DNA from: Claveliimonas acetigenes | GTDB lineage: Bacteria > Bacillota > Clostridia > Lachnospirales > Lachnospiraceae | Reading direction: 5' to 3' | DNA length: 64,000 nucleotides | NCBI RefSeq assembly: GCF_025567385.1 | Contig: NZ_JAOQJU010000005.1 | Span: 102,291-166,290, forward strand | Shown: one piece after another, positions 51,190 through 60,228 of the stretch | Layout: every line of letters starts with the position of its first letter | Numbering within the stretch: position 1 is the first letter of the stretch | Notes under the pieces: model-generated | Seen by the model: the letters and a program-made list of their open reading frames with translations, nothing else | Databases searched by the model: none | Told to the model about the DNA's origin: nothing | Made by a program: the position numbers and the translations under genes

Positions 51190-52353
51190 TTACAGAGATG
51201 CTTTCAAAATATCTAAAATATCACTTTCAAAAAGCGGCGCATAAGCGTTCTCCAACCCTTCATTAACCGCAACGTGATGCGCCATCTCCGAAAGCCTGCT
51301 CTCGTCGATTCCAACTTCTCTAAGATGCATTGGGATTCCAATGCTTTCAAAAAAACGATAAGTTTCTTCAATTGCTTTGTCCGCAATCTCATATTGTCCA
51401 AGACTGCTGTCAATACCAAAGACATTTACGCCGTACTTCACAAATCGCCCTACCGTCCTGTCGTTTAAAATATGTTTCATCCATCTCGGCGTAATAATCG
51501 CCAGCCCCTCCCCATGCGTAATGTCATAATAAGCGCTCAACGCATGTTCGATACCATGGCAAGGCCAGCCGGAAGCACTGTTTCCAAGAGACAGTATCCC
51601 ATTACACCCATAGGTACAGCAAAGCATCATCTCTGCCCTTGCCGTATAATCCTCCGGATTCTCCAGACATTTCTTCGCATTTACCATCAGGCTTTTCAGC
51701 ATAGATTCACAAAAACCGTCATTTAAAAGCGTCGTATCTTCCGTAAAATACTGTTCCATCACATGATTCATGGCATCCGCACAGCCTGCCGCAGTCTGTT
51801 TTTTTGACACAGAAAAAGTATAGACCGGATCAAGAATGGAGCATACAGGGAACAAAAGCTCATCCATATATCCGATTTTGTCGTTCGTCTCTGTACGAGA
51901 AATAACGCCGCCGCAGTCATACTCACTTCCGGTAGCTGCCAGCGTCAGAATATCCACAATAGGAAGCGCCGCCTGCGCCTTAACCTTATAAGAAATTAAA
52001 TCCCACGGATCCCCGTCATATTTTGCACCTGCAGCGATTGCTTTAGAACAATCAAGTACACTCCCTCCGCCAACAGCAAGAATCGCCTCAATCTCATTCT
52101 CCTTACAAAGGCGGACCCCTTCCAGAACACTTGGATTGTACTTTGGATTCGGCTGAATGTCTGCAAGCTCGTAAATTTCAAACTCTTTAAGAAGTTCCTT
52201 TACCTTATCATAAAGTCCCAGCTTCTTAATACTGCCGCCTCCATAAGTGAGCAGAATCTTCTGTCCAAGCGGTTTCATTACCTCAGGCAGAGCCGAAATA
52301 ACCCCTTTGCCAAAAATTAATCTCGTAGGTGTCTGATAATCAAAATTCTGCAT
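51190..52353 (-). CDS. Iron-containing alcohol dehydrogenase, butanol dehydrogenase-like
   Basis: At 387 residues it is the standard length of BdhA/YqhD-type enzymes. Seen are the cofactor-binding LLTYGGGSIKK and LAVGGGSVLDCSKA, and metal ligands in CADAMNHVMEQY and PCHGIEHALSAYYDITHGEG. It reduces aldehydes to alcohols with NAD(P)H during fermentation. The ATG at 52353 follows AAGGAGGCATATACT; an in-frame start at 52401 reaches into the tRNA terminator. A single gene. Confidence 0.93.
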   Translation of the reverse strand: MQNFDYQTPTRLIFGKGVISALPEVMKPLGQKILLTYGGGSIKKLGLYDKVKELLKEFEIYELADIQPNPKYNPSVLEGVRLCKENEIEAILAVGGGSVLDCSKAIAAGAKYDGDPWDLISYKVKAQAALPIVDILTLAATGSEYDCGGVISRTETNDKIGYMDELLFPVCSILDPVYTFSVSKKQTAAGCADAMNHVMEQYFTEDTTLLNDGFCESMLKSLMVNAKKCLENPEDYTARAEMMLCCTYGCNGILSLGNSASGWPCHGIEHALSAYYDITHGEGLAIITPRWMKHILNDRTVGRFVKYGVNVFGIDSSLGQYEIADKAIEETYRFFESIGIPMHLREVGIDESRLSEMAHHVAVNEGLENAYAPLFESDILDILKASL

Positions 52354-52387
52354 AGTATATGCCTCCTTCATTTCGTTCTTGTATCGC

Positions 52388-52424
52388 AAAAAAAGCCTCA
52401 AAAACCATTCGGTTTCCAGGCTTT
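52388..52424 (-). terminator. Terminator of the tRNA-Glu/tRNA-Cys unit
   Basis: AAAGCCT...AGGCTTT stem with GGTTT/AAACC inner pairing, T-run on the minus strand. A diverged copy of the terminator at 42971-43007. Confidence 0.85.
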
Positions 52425-52429
52425 GTTAA

Positions 52430-52500
52430 AGGCGCCAACCAGATTTGAACTGGTGATAGAGGTGTTGCAGACCTTTGCCTTACCACTTGGCTATGGCGCC
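52430..52500 (-). tRNA. tRNA-Cys (GCA), copy 2
   Basis: 71 nt, identical base for base to the copy at 43014-43084; anticodon GCA in CTGCAAC. It is the second gene of a tRNA-Glu - tRNA-Cys transcript. Confidence 0.95.
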
Positions 52501-52545
52501 TAGTTATGAGCACTTAGCGTCTGTCCTTTAGACGCTTACGTGCGA

Positions 52546-52617
52546 TGACTCCACCGGGAATCGAACCCGGGTTACCGCCGTGAAAGGGCGATGTCTTAAC
52601 CGCTTGACCATGGAGCC
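52546..52617 (-). tRNA. tRNA-Glu (TTC)
   Basis: 72 nt, acceptor GGCTCCA/TGGAGTC plus A, anticodon loop CTTTCAC giving TTC, T-arm CCGGGTTCGATTCCCGG. It is first in the transcript, 45 bases ahead of tRNA-Cys; the spacer is the 43-bp hairpin shared with the other tRNA-Cys unit. Confidence 0.96.
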
Positions 52618-52628
52618 AGAGTATAACA

Positions 52629-52691
52629 TTCAGTCACGCTTCTCAAGCAGTGACCGAATATTATATTATCACAATCCCCACCTTTTTGCAA
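52629..52691 (-). promoter_or_regulatory. Promoter and leader hairpin of the tRNA-Glu/tRNA-Cys unit
   Basis: Minus strand -35 TTGCAA (52686-52691), 17-bp spacer, -10 TAATAT (52663-52668). The leader then folds as ATTC-GGTCAC-GCTT against AAGC-GTGAC-GAAT (52629-52660). Confidence 0.7.
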
Positions 52692-52721
52692 GTATTTTTT
52701 CACCTTTTTTATACCACTTTT

Positions 52722-54173
52722 TTACAACAATTCCGTCCGTGCCATCTCTGCCAGCATACGCATTCCATCTGCATTGGGATGCGTCCCATCAACAGAATCA
52801 TACGGCAAATGGAACTTGGCAAAGTCTATCAGCCCGCATCTATACCGCTCCGCCTTTTTTCTAATTATCTCATTAAATATCCCTATATCCGTTCCTCCAT
52901 ATGCACGTGGAAATTTAAACGCCGGATTCGCAGACATCTTTGTCTCACAAAGTGTACAGCACCAGATTTCACTCTTTGCATAATTTGCTCTCAATTTTTG
53001 CAGCATCAGATTATAAGCGGCTTCAAACTCTTCCGGATCTGCCCCGAAAGCCCAGTCATTCGTTCCCAGATACACAAGAATGACATCCGGATTGACATTA
53101 TTCGTATGAAGCCCTCCCGTCCTCTCATCACTACAGCCGGAAGGAAACAACCCTCTCTGTCCGGGAACCTTTGTTACCCGGCTTCCGGACCAGGAATTAT
53201 TTACCAGCAATTCTCCGTCTAACGCATGGATTACTTTACCCCACCAGGTATTTTCTATTCTGCTTACTCCTGTTCTTTGGCAGGTCTGCCCTTCATGAAA
53301 AACACGATAGCCATGCGGGTTATAGCCCTCCAACGTACTGATGGAATCTCCCAGAATAGAGAATTTCTTTTTAAAACACCAATTAAAAGCCCTGATATTG
53401 GGACACATCCCAGTCTGATTACCTTTTACCGTACTCTTAATGGCAAATACAATCATTTTAAATATGGTGTGATATTCATATTCCTGTATCACCTCATAGA
53501 ACGCCCTTGCGACAATATCCGGCGGATTCTTAAATGCTCCACATCCAAACGCTCCCAGAATAAGTACTTCCACATCATTGTCAATAGCAGCCTCGAAAAT
53601 ATTTTTCACTCTGTTCCTGAAAACCCTTTTCAGTTCCTCTTCTCCTATGCGCAGATTGGCTGTGTACGGAGCAGCGCAGGTAATCACATCAACCGCGAAC
53701 CACTTTTCCCTGTCCATCATCTGCGGAAGGGCATCATCGGTTTTAAAAACCGTGACATTACTTGTATAGATTAACCTGTCTGTAGAAAGGTAATCATTCC
53801 GGCGTCTGTGGTAACCATAGTAATCTTCAAACACATTGGCATCCGTAAGGCAGGGATACAGGTTACTGCTGCGGCACAGGCATTCTTCCTGCGCCATCGC
53901 TCCATTTACGACTCCGCCACCCGGATTTACGGGATTCGCAAAATTTAAAACAGCCGTTTTCCCGAAGCTTTTATACTTTGCCGCTGCCGCAAAGGTGGTG
54001 TTCTCTTCCACTATAATCTTTGTTCTATTACAAAATTTTACTTCTTCAGCCTCAAAGACTTCTCTGTAAACCCTGTTTGATTTTCTGGCCCTCTCTGTTG
54101 CATCACGCAGCATTGTTCCGTTCGATATTCTCTGTGTATCCTGAAAACAGGAAATTAACTCGTCTCTCTTCAT
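52722..54173 (-). CDS. PARG-type macrodomain (TIGR02452) fused to an SGNH hydrolase
   Basis: The 483-residue two-domain cytoplasmic protein has no signal peptide. Residues 1-265 match the microbial PARG-like macrodomain family (TIGR02452), with the catalytic signature G85-G86-G87, seven residues, Q95-E96-E97 (NPGGGVVNGAMAQEE) and the GAFGCGAFKNPP loop. PARG enzymes split poly- or mono-ADP-ribose chains. Residues 268-483 are an SGNH/GDSL esterase: block I ILGDS277IS, block II Gly in NNSWSGSRV, block III VYLGTNDW, block V D462-x-x-H465 (VDGTHPN), so the triad is complete. Both domains look active. A fused enzyme could remove ADP-ribose and also an ester-linked group. The ATG at 54173 follows GCAAGGAGG. 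It lies directly upstream of a tRNA-Glu unit, after a DUF3810 gene. Confidence 0.85.
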   Translation of the reverse strand: MKRDELISCFQDTQRISNGTMLRDATERARKSNRVYREVFEAEEVKFCNRTKIIVEENTTFAAAAKYKSFGKTAVLNFANPVNPGGGVVNGAMAQEECLCRSSNLYPCLTDANVFEDYYGYHRRRNDYLSTDRLIYTSNVTVFKTDDALPQMMDREKWFAVDVITCAAPYTANLRIGEEELKRVFRNRVKNIFEAAIDNDVEVLILGAFGCGAFKNPPDIVARAFYEVIQEYEYHTIFKMIVFAIKSTVKGNQTGMCPNIRAFNWCFKKKFSILGDSISTLEGYNPHGYRVFHEGQTCQRTGVSRIENTWWGKVIHALDGELLVNNSWSGSRVTKVPGQRGLFPSGCSDERTGGLHTNNVNPDVILVYLGTNDWAFGADPEEFEAAYNLMLQKLRANYAKSEIWCCTLCETKMSANPAFKFPRAYGGTDIGIFNEIIRKKAERYRCGLIDFAKFHLPYDSVDGTHPNADGMRMLAEMARTELL

Positions 54174-54187
54174 ATACATCCTCCTTG

Positions 54188-55300
54188 CTATCCTTCCCTA
54201 TAATACGCCACCAGAAGATCCACCATCCTGTTATAGCTTTTCACGCCATCCGCCTGCCCATTTGCCTTGAGATAGTTGTCATTTACCATATCCGCCACTT
54301 CTGCTACCTTTCCTTTATATTTTGCCCAGAAATCACTGTTCGCCCGCAAATCAGCTTCTGCCGAACCGGATAATCCGGCGCGCACTTCCCGCCAGCCTTC
54401 TATATCTGCATCCCGCAGGACATTCATACACTGAATCCATCCCAGCATGCTTCCGCTGTACTGAAATGCCGTGTCATCAGATTCCATGCAGGCAAGCCAG
54501 GCAATAAAGTTCGCCTCTTCTTCCTGCATAAAGCCTCTGAGATGGGACAGTTCATGGCAAATCGTAAAAGGAATGTTATAATCCGTCATATCACTATTAT
54601 AATTGGCTTCTACGGTAAATGGTGAATAAACTCCCGTCAGATTCTGAATCGACAGGATTTCCGACTGAAGCAGTCCTTTCGGCTCCGGATAATATCCGGA
54701 CAGTTCCGGGTAAATCTTACCTAATGCTTCCATCGCCCGGACGGCCTCTTCCTTTTCACTGCCATCCAGCCGCATAATACCATTGCCGTCTCTCTCCACC
54801 AGTTCTGCCCGTGCATTCACATCTTCTGTCAGCCGCTCACAGACCTCTTTCAATTCATTTACCGTATAGGTATCCGTAACCAGCCCTATACTCTCCGAAA
54901 AAGACTGACGGTAGTAATTAATCCCGCAATTCAAGGCATATAGCAGAAACAGTATGGATGCTGTTAAAAAAATCCGTGACAATAAACGAACTGCCTCTTT
55001 ACGTCCCCATTTCTTTCTTAGCAACTGAATTACCAAACGAACCAGACAGACCGCAAAGAGTAAGACAAGAAAATATAACCCTATTTCTGACACGGAAAAG
55101 GGAACCCAGCCAAACACCCTCCCCACACTCCCTACAATTATAGGATAAATATGCGTGGTATACCACTGTGCCATTCCTTCCACATTTGCTGTGGCATAAA
55201 GCAAACAAAAAGCAGATGCGAAAAGAATAATTCCTGTGACAACCCTCCGCATACTGCTCTGTTTTTCATTCCGATATCTCTGCTTCTCTTTTGTCTTCAT
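54188..55300 (-). CDS. DUF3810 membrane metalloprotease-like protein
   Basis: The 370-residue protein has three membrane segments (about residues 19-38, 60-82, 105-125) and a C-terminal domain with the zinc motif H-E-L-S-H in TICHELSHLRGFMQEEEANF, where the downstream Glu is a likely third ligand. This matches DUF3810, a putative membrane zinc peptidase family. The substrate is unknown. The start has only a weak ribosome site. The macrodomain-SGNH gene follows after 14 bases, so they may be co-transcribed. Confidence 0.85.
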   Translation of the reverse strand: MKTKEKQRYRNEKQSSMRRVVTGIILFASAFCLLYATANVEGMAQWYTTHIYPIIVGSVGRVFGWVPFSVSEIGLYFLVLLFAVCLVRLVIQLLRKKWGRKEAVRLLSRIFLTASILFLLYALNCGINYYRQSFSESIGLVTDTYTVNELKEVCERLTEDVNARAELVERDGNGIMRLDGSEKEEAVRAMEALGKIYPELSGYYPEPKGLLQSEILSIQNLTGVYSPFTVEANYNSDMTDYNIPFTICHELSHLRGFMQEEEANFIAWLACMESDDTAFQYSGSMLGWIQCMNVLRDADIEGWREVRAGLSGSAEADLRANSDFWAKYKGKVAEVADMVNDNYLKANGQADGVKSYNRMVDLLVAYYREG

Positions 55301-55392
55301 ATCCGTTTCTGCCCCAAATCTTCTCCATATTTACCGTTATTATAATATGAAGAAGATTTTCATACAAGTAGTACCGGACAGAATCATTTTCC

Positions 55393-56310
55393 TTATTTTC
55401 CCCCGAAAATAAATCCCATAAACCTGATAAAGGTATACACTACCAATACAACTGCTATAATTGTTTCTATCAACACAACTGTTTGCAGCCAGGGTAAGGG
55501 CTGTCCCATATTGGCGCAGCATGCCATCGTCTGCTTCGCTGCAACTGCACTGATAGCAAATGGGAAGGTAAATGACGCGTAACTTGGGTAAAATTTAAGC
55601 TGCAGGCACTTTACTGCCTGAACCAGCGAAAATATGTAAAGCACGGACGCTACAGCAAACATGGCAAGTAAAAAGCTTCTTGACTTTGGCGTCACTGACT
55701 GCACATAGCCCGCAATACAAAGGCTCATGGGAGCCGCATAAATACAAATCAATGGCTTTGCCGGTTCCGGCACTTCTCTGCATTTTACATACCTGGTCGT
55801 TACCAACACCAGGAGAATCACTAATGTAACCAGCCCAAACCAGAACGCGGCCGTCCCGATTCCTGTCTGATTATACGCCGGCGCCGTAACCGCAGCCACA
55901 GCAATTCCCACATATACAATGTAATAACTCGCAAACACCTTCGGCAGCTTCAGATTTACAATAAATTTTGCGGTAAACCAGATAATCAGCACAATATGCA
56001 GTGCAATCGCTGCAATCCAGATAACAAAGGCCGCTGTTCCGATAAATGGCTTAACATATGTGCTAAGCAGCATCAATGCCATAGGAAATGTTCCCGCCAC
56101 ACTTGCCATAATCGGATTTTTTAAATCCTCCTTAATCATCTGCGGAAACATAATCAATTTTAAAAGTATCAATAATAGAAGGAATGCTGCAGCAATTCCA
56201 CAAACATAACGCACGCCCTCTGAATAGCTCTGCAGCAGATTGCCCAGGGTCGCAAGGCCTAACATAACCCCACAAAGTGGTATCGGTACTTTTTTAATCT
56301 TATCTCTCAT
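55393..56310 (-). CDS. TDT/TehA-like transporter
   Basis: The 305-residue membrane protein has ten hydrophobic segments and the TDT (tellurite-resistance/dicarboxylate transporter) pattern (IPLCGVMLGLATLGNLLQ, SVAGTFPMALMLLSTY, YPSYASFTFPFAISAVAAKQ). SLAC1/TehA/Mae1 relatives move anions such as malate, sulfite or chloride. An AGGAGTG site precedes the ATG. It follows the C-GCAxxG-C-C protein gene by 18 bases. Confidence 0.87.
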   Translation of the reverse strand: MRDKIKKVPIPLCGVMLGLATLGNLLQSYSEGVRYVCGIAAAFLLLLILLKLIMFPQMIKEDLKNPIMASVAGTFPMALMLLSTYVKPFIGTAAFVIWIAAIALHIVLIIWFTAKFIVNLKLPKVFASYYIVYVGIAVAAVTAPAYNQTGIGTAAFWFGLVTLVILLVLVTTRYVKCREVPEPAKPLICIYAAPMSLCIAGYVQSVTPKSRSFLLAMFAVASVLYIFSLVQAVKCLQLKFYPSYASFTFPFAISAVAAKQTMACCANMGQPLPWLQTVVLIETIIAVVLVVYTFIRFMGFIFGGK

Positions 56311-56328
56311 TTTTTCACTCCTGTCACT

Positions 56329-56820
56329 CTATGCTTCCTGCTCGTCCAAATTCGTAAGCCCCAGCTCACGCACAACAATTTCTGCCACTTTTCCTGCACA
56401 AAGTCCTGTGAAATAGATGCACTGCTCTTTGTGTTCACCCTTTCCCATATCAAATTCCTTTGTCAGGACACGGCAACAGACAGAATTCTTTTTATTTGCT
56501 ACCTTAAACCAGCTATGCAGTTCGTTTACCAGCTCCATACATTTTACAACCTTCGGATCCTTCGGTCCATTCTGTTCCGTACGCCCGAAAAACAGCCCCA
56601 AAGCAAGAATTCCTCCATTTAAAGCTCCGCACATACAACCGGAGCGGCCTGCGCCCACCGCCATACCGGAAGACATTGCGATAACTTCCTTCGGCACATC
56701 CAATTCAAAATTATCCCTGACAGAAGCCATAACTGCCTCACAGCAGAAATATCCGCCGCGATAGTACTCTTCGGCATCCTTCGCTATTTTTTTTACACTA
56801 ACTTCCTGTTTCACATTCAT
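56329..56820 (-). CDS. C-GCAxxG-C-C family redox protein
   Basis: The 163-residue protein carries the family's Cys pattern: a first Cys pair in GGYFCCEAVMASV, then the GRSGCMCGALNGGILALG box, and later Cys residues in KNSVCCRVLTKEFD and EQCIYFTGLC. Members are thought to be redox or iron-sulfur proteins, with no proven reaction. The ATG at 56820 follows AAGGAGGAAATAACA. It precedes the TDT transporter in a two-gene operon. Confidence 0.88.
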   Translation of the reverse strand: MNVKQEVSVKKIAKDAEEYYRGGYFCCEAVMASVRDNFELDVPKEVIAMSSGMAVGAGRSGCMCGALNGGILALGLFFGRTEQNGPKDPKVVKCMELVNELHSWFKVANKKNSVCCRVLTKEFDMGKGEHKEQCIYFTGLCAGKVAEIVVRELGLTNLDEQEA

Positions 56821-56941
56821 TGTTATTTCCTCCTTCATCTGAAATGAATTCTTTTCTCCATTTTAACAGCGAAAAACACTTTTTTCTTATTTTCATTTTG
56901 AATAATCATATTATCTATTTCTATATATGGAATATACACAC

Positions 56942-57000
56942 AAAAAAATGCCGGGATTTTCTCTTCAGCTTTGTATAAAAAGTAGAATTTCCGACATTTT
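56942..57000 (-). terminator. Possible terminator after the LysR gene
   Basis: AAAATGCCGG and CCGACATTTT form a long-looped stem with extra inner pairing (GATTTTC/GTAGAATT), followed by seven Ts on the minus strand. The rest of the 56821-57026 gap is AT-rich with no gene. Confidence 0.5.
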
Positions 57001-57026
57001 ATCAACTTTCTGTTTTTTATTTTCAA

Positions 57027-57941
57027 CTATCTCGTGATGGCTCCTTCTTTTATCATATCCAACCATTCTTTCACATGCCGCTGAAACAGTTCTACACCAT
57101 TCCCCGGTGTATCTCCCTTTCGCGTGAGCATACAGATTTTCCATTCGTACGCTCCATCAGAAAATGGAATCAGAACCGTTCCATCTCCTTCCCGACGCAT
57201 GTCATCCGAAATAAAATCTACAGTCACAGAGATTCCCTTATTTTCCTTAACCATTTTGTGGCACAGGCTGAACCCGCTGGTCTCAAACACAATATTAGGC
57301 TCAAAACCAGCCTTCCTGCATCGATTTACAATCTGATCATAGATTTTAAATTCTCTGCTCTCTATATACATAGGCTCCCCTTCCAGGTCTCCAATGGATA
57401 CTTCTTTTCTCCTGCTTAGCGGATGCTTCTCATTAACTAGCAATTTTATAGGAAACGACCCTAATACGGACACATCATACAATTCCTCACTGCAGTCCGC
57501 CAATGAAAATGCTACATTCCCTTCCCCTGCCTGAAACCAGCGCTCCGCCTGCTTGTCCGGACATTCCCGATAATGAAATTCAATTTCCGGATATTTTTTC
57601 TTAAAATCCACGATACACTCCGGCGTCACATGACGCAGGATTCCATAAGCAGATATAAGGTCAACCACGCCTTTTTCTTTCTGTTTAATATGCGTAATCT
57701 CCAGACGCATTTTTTTATATTCTTGCTCCATCAGCTCTGCATATTCGCGGAAATGCTTTCCACATTCCGAAAGTTCCATTCCATTTCCGGTTCTCAAGAA
57801 CAATTCACAGTCACATTCCTTTTCCAGATTCTTGATAACTTTACTGATTCCCTGCGGCGTCATATATAAAAGCCGGGAAGCTTTCGTTAAATTCCCTTCC
57901 TCCGCCACCGTATTAAAAACATTAAAATCCTTAATATTCAT
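57027..57941 (-). CDS. LysR-type transcriptional regulator
   Basis: The 304-residue protein has an N-terminal winged HTH (residues 1-60; FNTVAEEGNLTKASRLLYMT, PQGISKVIKNLEKECDCELF) and a C-terminal effector-binding domain. It lies 30 bases after the MetE-like gene in the same direction and 200 bases before the C-GCAxxG-C-C/TDT operon, either of which it may control. Confidence 0.92.
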   Translation of the reverse strand: MNIKDFNVFNTVAEEGNLTKASRLLYMTPQGISKVIKNLEKECDCELFLRTGNGMELSECGKHFREYAELMEQEYKKMRLEITHIKQKEKGVVDLISAYGILRHVTPECIVDFKKKYPEIEFHYRECPDKQAERWFQAGEGNVAFSLADCSEELYDVSVLGSFPIKLLVNEKHPLSRRKEVSIGDLEGEPMYIESREFKIYDQIVNRCRKAGFEPNIVFETSGFSLCHKMVKENKGISVTVDFISDDMRREGDGTVLIPFSDGAYEWKICMLTRKGDTPGNGVELFQRHVKEWLDMIKEGAITR

Positions 57942-57971
57942 TCTTATCCTCTTTATCGTAAAATGCAGTAA

Positions 57972-59087
57972 TTATCCCCATACTTTTTCCGCAATTTCCT
58001 TTACCAATGTAAGTTTGGCCCACTGTTCTTCTTCTGTCAGGAGATTGCCTTCTTCTGTAGACGCAAATCCACACTGCGGACTAAGAGCAAGTTGTTCCAA
58101 AGGAACATACTTTTCTGCTTCATGGATACGAGCGATAACCTCGTCTTTGTCTTCAAGTTCCGGACTTTTAGAAGTAATCAACCCAAGCACAACCTTCTGG
58201 TTTTTGATAAAGCGCAAAGGCTCAAATCCGCCGGCTCTTTCACTGTCATATTCAAGAAAAAATCCATCCACATTGCATCCGCCGAACAGTGTCTCTGCAA
58301 TCGGTTCATAGCCGCCGGACGTAAACCAGGTGGATCGAAAATTCCCCCGGCAAATATGCATAGTGATGACCATGTCTTCCGGTTTTGCTTCCAATGCTTT
58401 GTTTATCATCTTTACATATTTTTCTGCCAAAAGATTTAAATCAATTCCACGGGCGGCATAGGCTTCACGCTTTTCAGCAGAGCAAAATTCTCCCCATGAA
58501 GTATCATCGAATTGAAGATATCGGCAGCCCGCATGATAAAATGCACGAATTGCTTTTTGATATGCCGCCGCAATATCATTCAACAAATCATCCTCATTTA
58601 CATACCGTGCAATCGGTTCATAATTTTCTGCTCTTACACAGCAGATCAAATGCAGCATAGACGGGGATGGGATACATTGTTTTGCCGTCACATCACCCGC
58701 AATCTCTTTCAAAAACCGGAAATGTTCTAAAAACGGATGATCCAACGGAAAATCAATCTTGTCTACAATTTTCAATGTCTGGCTCTTGGGCTGATGTCCT
58801 TCAAAAGCAATAGAAAAATGTTCCACCTCTACTTTTTCCACGCCCGACAGTTCCCAAAGGAAATCCAGATGCCAGAATGCCCGACGGTATTCCCCATCTG
58901 TTACAGCCTGCAAGCCAACTGCCTTCTCCTTCTCAACCAGCGAACAGATACTCTCTTCTTCAACTTTCTTTAATGCATCTGCAGATAAATTCCCTGACGC
59001 ATACTGCTCTCTTGCCTGTTTCAACTCCTCCTTACGCAAAAAACTTCCTACAATATCATATCGAAACGGTGCTCGTACTTTGCTCAT
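57972..59087 (-). CDS. MetE-like methyltransferase, YxjG/YxjH type
   Basis: This 371-residue enzyme is a stand-alone MetE C-terminal-type domain (RYDIVGSFLRKEELKQAREQ, AVTDGEYRRAFWHLDFLWEL, YLQFDDTSWGEFCS). Zinc ligands are suggested by H and C in MHICRGNFRS and by CGFAS near the end. YxjG/YxjH-type proteins make methionine from homocysteine with methyl donors other than the long-chain folate of full MetE. No S-box or T-box riboswitch is seen upstream. A palindrome TGCTTAAGCA at 59123-59132 could be a LysR-type site. Confidence 0.88.
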   Translation of the reverse strand: MSKVRAPFRYDIVGSFLRKEELKQAREQYASGNLSADALKKVEEESICSLVEKEKAVGLQAVTDGEYRRAFWHLDFLWELSGVEKVEVEHFSIAFEGHQPKSQTLKIVDKIDFPLDHPFLEHFRFLKEIAGDVTAKQCIPSPSMLHLICCVRAENYEPIARYVNEDDLLNDIAAAYQKAIRAFYHAGCRYLQFDDTSWGEFCSAEKREAYAARGIDLNLLAEKYVKMINKALEAKPEDMVITMHICRGNFRSTWFTSGGYEPIAETLFGGCNVDGFFLEYDSERAGGFEPLRFIKNQKVVLGLITSKSPELEDKDEVIARIHEAEKYVPLEQLALSPQCGFASTEEGNLLTEEEQWAKLTLVKEIAEKVWG

Positions 59088-59168
59088 AATTTTTCTTCTC
59101 TCCTATTCACATTTTATTTTACTGCTTAAGCATATCCTTATTTATAAAATATGTAAAATACTAAAAAT

Positions 59169-59207
59169 CTGCGATTCGCCATAGCTTCAATCTATGGCAA
59201 ATCGCAG
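59169..59207 (-). terminator. Terminator after the second LysR gene
   Basis: A 16-bp stem with one unpaired change (CTGCGATTCGCCATAG 59169-59184 with 59192-59207), followed by ATTTTTAG on the minus strand. Confidence 0.85.
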
Positions 59208-59227
59208 TATTTTTACCTTTCTTCTTT

Positions 59228-60133
59228 TTAAAGCCCCTGTGTATGCCGTTTTAGCGATTCAATATATAAATTTGCGAACCGCCCGGGCAGAATTTTGTTA
59301 TGTGTAATATAGCCGATCTCCATATAATCATCTACCAGCAGCGGAACAGCTACAATGTTTTTTCCATTTAATTCCTCGCTGATAACGCCACTGCAGATGG
59401 TATAGCCATTTAACCCAATTAATAAATTGAACAATGTCGCACGGTCACACACCACAATTTCCTTTTTGCATTCCAGTGTACTCAAAATTTCTTCTGAAAA
59501 ATAAAATGAATTATGCTCCCCTTGTTCATAGGAAAGTCGAGGATATGGCGCAAGATCATCTAATGAAATTGCAATCTTATTTGCAAGCGGACTGGCGGAA
59601 CTGACAAAAACATGCGGTTTTGCTATAAATAATGGTTGAAATTTCAAATCATTAGCCCGGATTGTTTTCCGGAGAATTGTTTCATTAAATTTATTAAGAT
59701 ACAGTAAACCTACCTCGCTGCGAAGTCTCGCTACATCCTCAATAATATCATAGGTCTGTGTCTCCCGCAGACGAAATTCATATTCTTCTCCACCGTATTG
59801 CCGCAGCAATTCCACAAACGCCTCCACTGCAAAAGAATAATGCTGCGTAGATACACAAAATTGATGCTTGCCGGAAGACTTTCCAGAATATTTTTCTTTA
59901 ATCAGATTCGTCTGCTCGATTACCTGACGTGCATATCCTAAAAATTCCTCTCCCTCAACGGAAAGTATGACCCCTTTATTGGTTCGATTAAAGATTGTAA
60001 TTCCTAACTCGGATTCCAATTCTTTAATTGCCGATGTCAAACTTGGTTGAGCAATATATAATTCTTTTGCGGCCTCACTAATTGTTCCTTTTGAAGCTAC
60101 TGTAACAATATATTTTAATTGTTGTAATGTCAT
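59228..60133 (-). CDS. LysR-type transcriptional regulator
   Basis: The 301-residue protein has an HTH at residues 1-60 (YIVTVASKGTISEAAKELYI, QPSLTSAIKELESELGITIF) and an effector domain related to the CysB/CbbR type (TQHYSFAVEAFVELLRQYGG). The MetE-like gene is next downstream after a terminator, so it is a candidate sulfur or methionine regulator. The GGAGAG site supports the ATG at 60133. Confidence 0.92.
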   Translation of the reverse strand: MTLQQLKYIVTVASKGTISEAAKELYIAQPSLTSAIKELESELGITIFNRTNKGVILSVEGEEFLGYARQVIEQTNLIKEKYSGKSSGKHQFCVSTQHYSFAVEAFVELLRQYGGEEYEFRLRETQTYDIIEDVARLRSEVGLLYLNKFNETILRKTIRANDLKFQPLFIAKPHVFVSSASPLANKIAISLDDLAPYPRLSYEQGEHNSFYFSEEILSTLECKKEIVVCDRATLFNLLIGLNGYTICSGVISEELNGKNIVAVPLLVDDYMEIGYITHNKILPGRFANLYIESLKRHTQGL

Positions 60134-60190
60134 AGGTTTCTCTCCAAGTCAGGGCTTTGATTTCTGTAATGAATTTCCTGTTATATAAAA

Positions 60191-60220
60191 AAACCTGTAA
60201 ACATCAATGTTTACAAGCTT
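60191..60220 (-). terminator. Terminator after tRNA-Asn
   Basis: TGTAAACAT/ATGTTTACA stem with a 2-base centre, followed by seven Ts on the minus strand. It ends the rRNA-tRNA transcript. Confidence 0.85.
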
Positions 60221-60228
60221 TTCTTAAA

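Noticed and set aside
55393..56310. Tellurite resistance gene
   Set aside because: TehA-like proteins are general anion channels or carriers; no tehB or other tellurite gene is nearby.
59088..59168. Possible S-box or T-box riboswitch before the MetE-like gene
   Set aside because: The leader is short and AT-rich with no conserved S-box or T-box core; only a short TGCTTAAGCA palindrome is present.
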